This document shows positions 59,436-64,000 of a stretch of 64,000 bases of DNA, in pieces. Position 1 is the stretch's first letter, and each line of letters opens with the position of its first letter. The stretch covers positions 23,111,001 to 23,175,000 of the forward strand of contig NC_060211.1 of the NCBI RefSeq assembly GCF_021130785.1. Reading direction: 5' to 3'. The position numbers and the translations under genes were made by a program. The notes beneath the pieces are model-generated. The model saw only the letters and a list, made by a program, of their open reading frames with translations, was not told where the DNA came from and searched no databases. Origin of the DNA: Homalodisca vitripennis. Taxonomy: Eukaryota; Arthropoda; Insecta; Hemiptera; Cicadellidae.

Positions 59436-60002
59436 CTGAAAGAAAATTAAATCACAGGATTAATCATTATTGCATAGCTATAAAAATAAAATATGTTTTG
59501 TTTGAACGACTAAACAATAAACCAAAGATTTTGAAACAACTCACAGTTAATAAGCTCTCTGAAGCCGTCATTAATGCAATATTTGCTCATAAAAGTTTTC
59601 TACCGTCACTAAGCTAGAAGAATTATTTTCCTCGCCCATATACTGCATGTTGCAGTTGATCCGGATTGGTTAACAAAACTCTGACAGCTGGAAACAAATT
59701 ATAAAACCCACTTCCTCGGGTTTCTATTCCATTTAAAAAACCATGATCTTATATCTCTTATCATCAAAAATTACAGATTAGATCGAGTGAATGTGGTTTA
59801 ATGAAGATTTCATGATTGAATGAATTTATATTAATGGACTAATTCGTTTAAAAGTTTTATATATAGATATAAGTAAATAGTATATGTAATTTTTCAGAAA
59901 TCCAGTGTTACGACTTCAAAGAGCACTTGCTTTTAAGTGTTTTATGACTGTTCTATCTGTTATAATAGGTGTTTCTACTTTATTGTATTATCAATTACTT
60001 AC

Positions 60003-60026
60003 TGGTGGACAAACAGTTTCCGCTTC
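60003..60026 (-). CDS. Exon E2: 24-nt VCPP micro-exon
   Basis: Eight codons, EAETVCPP, between CTTTTTTCAG and GTAAGTAATTG. It ends in the recurring V-C-P-P. It sits in the same place in its duplicated block as E6 (EPACPPP) does in the other. The length is a multiple of three with phase 0 on both sides, so inclusion or skipping would not change the downstream frame. Its small size makes it easy to miss, but splice sites and motif agree. Confidence 0.78.
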
Positions 60027-60307
60027 CTGAAAAAAGAAGTATCATCATTAAGAATTACTTCATATTTAAATAAATAAAATTTATTTCTCTATACAAATGT
60101 ATCGAAACCAAAGACTTTTGCTCCTAAAAATTTAACTCCATTTTGATTTAAAAGGGATTGTTATAAGAATTTACATTTTTACATTGTGAACTATATCTAG
60201 AATAGTGTCCACAAATAACGCGTCCACTAATAATGGTCTCAAGACCACATTGTGGGTTGTGTACCAACCGTATACTACAAAAGACCAATAGATGGGCTAT
60301 GCCTATA

Positions 60308-60835
60308 CAGGGTGATTCACAAATATATGCAGACCTCATTCTACATATAAAAATAATTCAAATAAAGTATACATATACATTGATCCAGAAATTCTCCGTT
60401 AGCAAGTTACGTCTAGCGAAAGATTTTGCTCGGATATCAGCTCACCATCTAAAACAAGGTTTTCTTGATATCGTGGCAAGGTAGAGGGAATTCTATTGTT
60501 TCTTATGGATTTAACTAGAAAAATTGAATCAAACAGGCCCCGGAAATGCACGTTTAGTGGTTTCTGAGAAAACCACTGTCAAATTAAAAACATGGAGTGA
60601 AAAACACAATTTTTCGTCTTTGGGAAACAATAATACTGTTATTGCCCCAAGAAACAGATCAGATTTTAAATCAAACTTGTTGAAAACTGTATTTTAAAAA
60701 TATAACTGTCCGAATAAAGTATACAGAGAGCGAATAGATGTTTGATTACATGAATTTTTATTCATATACAAGTGGAACATACGGACTGAACCTTTCGCTA
60801 GCCGTAATTTGCTAAAAAATCATTTCCGGACTCAT
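60308..60835. mobile_element. CAGGGTGATTCAC element, partial TIRs
   Basis: Starts TACAGGGTGATTCACAAATA. Inner inverted pair: CCGTTAGCAAGTTACGTCTA with GCGAAAG (60398) and CTTTCGCTAGCCGTAATTTG (60792). The right tip seems cut by the Helitron-like insertion that starts at 60849. A non-autonomous DNA element. Confidence 0.6.
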
Positions 60836-60848
60836 GTTTATACACATA

Positions 60849-61336
60849 TCTATCTATATAAAAATGAATGTTTGTATGTATGTCCTTTATAGAATTAGAA
60901 ACTATGTGACCGATCATTATCAAAATTTGTATGTATATGTATTTTTCCACGGAGAAGGTTTATATGCTATGCCCATTGGTGTAACTCGCCACCAGGCGGC
61001 GCTGCAAAATATAAAAGTTATCAAAGCACCTGCACATTACAAACTGCAATTACAAGAGAGGTACGTATATTAAATAGCCAAACATTATTTGAAGGCGCTA
61101 AGTTTTTATATTTGTCTGTAAAATAAATTTCTGGTTGAACTTTAAGCTTGAGTGTTAGACCACTTTAATGTACGTGTACAATGGCTATAAACATACACTT
61201 TTGACAGACTTTCTTGACTTCCTTGGCAACAAGGTAAACTCTACATCAGCGTTTGAAATATAATTCACTTGAACCATAAGTGCTCATATACGGACAAAAC
61301 TTACGAAAAGCGTGCGAAGCCGCGGGAAACAGCTAG
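60849..61336 (+). mobile_element. Helitron-like element, 488 bp, TC...CTAG ends
   Basis: Starts TCTATCTATATAAAAATG after A and ends GGGAAACAGCTAG before T, with the GCGAAGCCGCGGG terminal string. Same family as 58589-59133 and related to 23781-25082. No coding capacity; non-autonomous. Confidence 0.8.
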
Positions 61337-62298
61337 TTTTATATAAAACACCTAAACAACTAAAAATTGTTTACATTTACAAAGATTTTTTATAGCATTT
61401 AAGGTTTTAATCCGTATGAACTCGGTAGTAACGTAGCACTCTCTGTAAAGCAGCCACTTCTTAACCCCTTTCCAGTTTTATATTTAACCTGTGCCAATCA
61501 CTCTGCATAGCACTCACTTGCGCCCTTGCCCCGTTCATGACACCTTTGTGGTTGTAGTTGATACTCACCATTAGTCTTGAATGTTACTACTCGCTATATA
61601 CGTGTAGACGAGGCTAAGGATCTGCCTTTAATTTGTTTTAGAGAGATCCAGAGTACCACTCCATGATGCTGAGGTCGTATATGTTCAGCAGCTAATATGC
61701 ATGGAATGCTATGAATGGTACACACATTATCTATCCTATGCTGGATTATCCAATTCGTTGCAGCATCTACCTATTCACTCATTATGCTAGATTGGATATA
61801 ACTACGGACCCTAAAAGTTTTCAGAATAACTATTGGTCTCCTGTTTAACTAGAAAATTCACTAGAAGATTCCTCTAAGAACCCTATAGTAGTTTCCTTCG
61901 GAGTGAGCCTAATCTAAAAAGGTTACTTAAAATTCCTTCAAAATGACCCAGTTGCATACCAAGACTAAACATTGAAATTGTTAAACAACTGTTCAATGAC
62001 ACACAGTTAGTGCTGATACCTTGTGTAGCTCCAGAGGCTCGAGACAAGACATCCTCTGTGAAGAAAAATTTGCTTAGGGTCTCCTGAAATAGCTTCAAGA
62101 GTTTATCTTTACTGACCAGAGGGATAGGAAAAACCAACCAAGAAGATATGTTATGTGATGAATACCCATTGGTCTATATCGTATGTGTTCTTAAACATAT
62201 ATTAGTACGTTGTATTTACTCTACCACTTTACAATCCAATAAGTTATAAAATCCCTTTTAAAAACTGATTACTTCACTTATACCGTAATCTATCTTAC

Positions 62299-62379
62299 CT
62301 CCGCTCCAAACCACCCAGCGCTGGGCTGCATCAGGTTTCTGCCGCGGGGCGCTCTCTCGGCCACAGGTGCCTGCTGCGC
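62299..62379 (-). CDS. Exon E1: RGRN-type module, third tandem copy
   Basis: This 81-nt exon (27 codons) begins AQQAPVAERAP, has the core RGRNLMQPS and ends AGWFGAE. Upstream is AACAG and downstream GTAAGATAG. It is almost identical to E5, and about 100 nt of downstream intron is also alike (shared CCAATAAGTTATAAAATCCC), so the pair arose by recent segmental duplication. It is the most 5' exon seen; the start codon lies beyond the window. Role unknown. The block is more polar and aromatic (W, F) than the CPP exons, so it may be the folded or binding part of the repeat. Confidence 0.88.
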
Positions 62380-62734
62380 CTGTTAAATGGCACTTACCAT
62401 AGTTTTCAAAATTGGCAAGTACTTTATGGAACCCATATAACTGTTCACTTTAACAATACTTTATGTGCAATGATTTACATATATATCGAAATATATTATA
62501 ATAAAAATTATTACAATTAAGTCTGTAAAATACTATTTCTTGTTTAATTAAAATCTTATCCACGTTTACTGTATTTTGTATGACACTACTTTGAGCTACT
62601 GTTATTTCTCGTATCCTGCATTGCATAACGACAATAATTCATTCATAACTTTTATATTGATTACAATATTATGTTTTTAGCGAAGGAAACATGATTTCCC
62701 TGACACATTATTATAAAAGGAGAAGCCGATTTGT

Positions 62735-62905
62735 CCTTTCAAGCCTTATTCTGCCCGTCCTCGTGGGCCACTGGCCTGTGCAAGGATCTTATCAAACAGA
62801 ATAAAGGGGAGAGTTGATACAATACAAGGGCAATGGTACTGATAAAAAGTGCAAGGGTCACAGATAGGATTCGAACCTTAGACCGTTCGGCCATCGGCAC
62901 TCCCA
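62735..62905 (-). mobile_element. tRNA-like SINE with deleted anticodon region
   Basis: The minus strand starts GGGAGTGCCGATGGCCGAAC with GGTCTAAGG, a tRNA 5' half with box A, and runs straight into TTCGAATCCTATCTGTGACC, a box B region. The anticodon and variable arms are missing. The body continues to about 62735. Not a functional tRNA. Confidence 0.65.
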
Positions 62906-62964
62906 ATTTACTATCCTTAGTGATACAAAAAATCAGTAATACTACGTTTTGAGATTTGCAAACT

Positions 62965-63190
62965 GAAATCTCTTCTTCAAGTAAATAAGTAACCCAACAC
63001 ATAATTTCAAACTAGGGTTTTTGTGTATGTTTTGTTTATGTGTTAGGTTAGTTATGTACCTTAAGAAAAGATCAGATTGCAGATCTCGAAACGTAGTCTT
63101 ACTGATTATTTTGTATCACTGAACGATGGAAAATGTCCAGAAAAATCATGTTCCCTTCACAATTCTTCCATCTTCAAAAACCAACTTCAA
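62965..63190. repeat. Dispersed repeat with fold-back arms, copy 2
   Basis: Same series as 18220-18450: AATCTCTTCTTCAAGTAAAT, TTAGGTTAGTTATGTACC, CAGATTGCAGATCTCGAAAC, CACTGAACGATGGAAAATG. The fold-back arms are more diverged here. Confidence 0.75.
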
Positions 63191-64000
63191 ACAAATAACA
63201 TTTTTTTATTTTTAACAATAGCATTTTAAAAATAAACGCCTTTTTTATTGCTCTGTTCATACAACCACAATGCAACACTCACAGAACTCTGATGAGTGAA
63301 TTTGTACAATATTTTCATATTTATACATGTATTCATTTGTGAACAACAATGAACAACATTTCATGCACTGTTTAAATATTAAAAATTTCATACAGTTGTT
63401 ATTCAAACATTTTTACTGTCTAATAACCTACCTTATTTACAAGTACGATTATTCTGTTGTGTTATTCAACATATGTTTGTTTTTAATAAGGACATAACAG
63501 TATTATAATATTTGAATCGCATATTAGTGTTACACTATAACTAAGCAGCGTATACGAATATGTCAAGTACAGATGTATTTAATATCATTCTGATTCCAGT
63601 CCGATTACAAAAAATTGTATATGTATTAAAATGGCAAAATTTGGAGCAGAGAAGTATGTGTTTACTCTTTTATTCTCGTTTAGTTTTTCTAACGTAAAAT
63701 GGACCTTAAAACACGAGAAGAATATATATTTTCCCAATGATTATTAACTGTTTAAATTACAATTATTCTCGATTCTTTAGTTCATTAGTTATTTTCGCTA
63801 CATTAGTATTGTTAGTTATTATTATAGATCCCAATGACTATTATGATCATTCTCGATTTTGGATTGTAATTTTTCCCTGATTCAAACTATTCCCCCATAT
63901 TCAAGCAATGAAACACAGCCCCTCACTACAAGTATTTAAGTCTGTTAAAACGCACTTTTGAAAACACAATGAAGATAAGTAATAGACATAAATTAAAAAA
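63191..64000. other. Right edge, nothing recognised
   Basis: AT-rich; no exon with paired splice sites before the window ends. The next upstream exon of the gene must lie beyond 64000. Confidence 0.5.

Larger units (their letters stand above)
57020..62220. repeat. Segmental duplication unit B (E5, E4, E3, E2)
   Basis: Second copy of the four-exon block. Its RGRN exon and 100 nt of flank match E1 at 62.3 kb, so a third unit starts there and may continue off the window. Unit B holds the Helitron-like insertions absent from unit A, so they came after the duplication. Confidence 0.85.
2293..62379 (-). other. Modular proline-rich micro-exon gene (partial, both ends outside window)
   Basis: This span holds 34 candidate exons, all minus strand, all multiples of three, all phase 0, mostly 21-81 nt, separated by AT-rich introns of about 0.25 to 7.5 kb. 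Donors are mostly GTAAG or GTGAG, and acceptors mostly follow a T-rich tract. The peptides are rich in P, R, Q and S, with repeated V-C-P-P and RGR(N/Q)xMQ(P/S)S blocks. The shared phase, composition and paralogous exon pairs argue for one gene. No signal peptide, start codon or known domain is visible. It may be an elastic or linker-type structural protein, by analogy with small symmetrical titin PEVK exons, or a micro-exon type gene. I do not recognise it. Confidence 0.8.

Noticed and set aside
62860..62905. tRNA gene
   Set aside because: Anticodon stem and loop are absent; only box A and box B-like parts remain.

Overview
This window looks like one large, intron-rich eukaryotic gene locus, most probably from an insect. 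The background is very AT-rich and holds no long open reading frame. It carries jockey/CR1-like non-LTR retrotransposon pieces, Helitron-like elements, small terminal-inverted-repeat (TIR) elements, a 5S-like SINE, a tRNA-like SINE and several satellites. No bacterial or viral gene is visible. Species and gene name cannot be fixed from the sequence alone.

The coding content is almost entirely tiny exons on the minus strand. I find 34 candidates, numbered E1 to E34 in transcription order (62379 down to 2293). Each is bounded by AG upstream and GT downstream, each has a length divisible by three (21 to 144 nt), and all read open in phase 0. They encode proline-, arginine- and glutamine-rich peptides. 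Two themes recur: a short V-C-P-P or C-P-P exon, and a longer exon with the core RGR(N/Q)xMQ(P/S)S. The long type occurs six times (E1, E5, E9, E12, E18, E27), so the protein is modular. E30 ends in a stop codon and is followed by an AATAAA signal, so it is probably an alternative last exon. E31 to E34 lie beyond it and suggest that longer isoforms continue off the left edge. The 5' end lies off the right edge. Joined end to end, E1 to E30 give about 526 codons. Function is unknown. The organisation resembles the many small symmetrical exons of elastic, titin PEVK-like muscle proteins or of micro-exon genes, but that is analogy only.

Layout. 1-2.3 kb: 24-bp minisatellite and a LINE fragment. 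2.3-10.2 kb: E34 to E31 with an 88-bp satellite and an 0.8-kb TIR element. 10.3-17 kb: no exon found; dispersed repeats, a Helitron relic and a LINE fragment. 17.6-23.8 kb: E30 to E24, including the terminal exon. 23.8-26.5 kb: a 1.3-kb Helitron-like element. 26.5-31.5 kb: E23 to E18, including the longest exon and a minisatellite built from a splice donor. 34-40.2 kb: E17 to E13 with two TIR elements and a 39-bp minisatellite. 40.9-42.65 kb: a decayed 1.73-kb DNA transposon with a 4-bp target duplication. 43.8-48 kb: a 60-bp minisatellite and E12 to E10. 48.6-50.1 kb: a 140-bp tandem array. 50.3-62.4 kb: a tandem segmental duplication carrying E9 to E1. 62.4-64 kb: tRNA-like SINE and a repeat with fold-back arms.

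Tandem repeats often touch the gene's own splice sites, and the exons themselves have been copied. The locus therefore appears to evolve by repeated local duplication of symmetrical exon cassettes.
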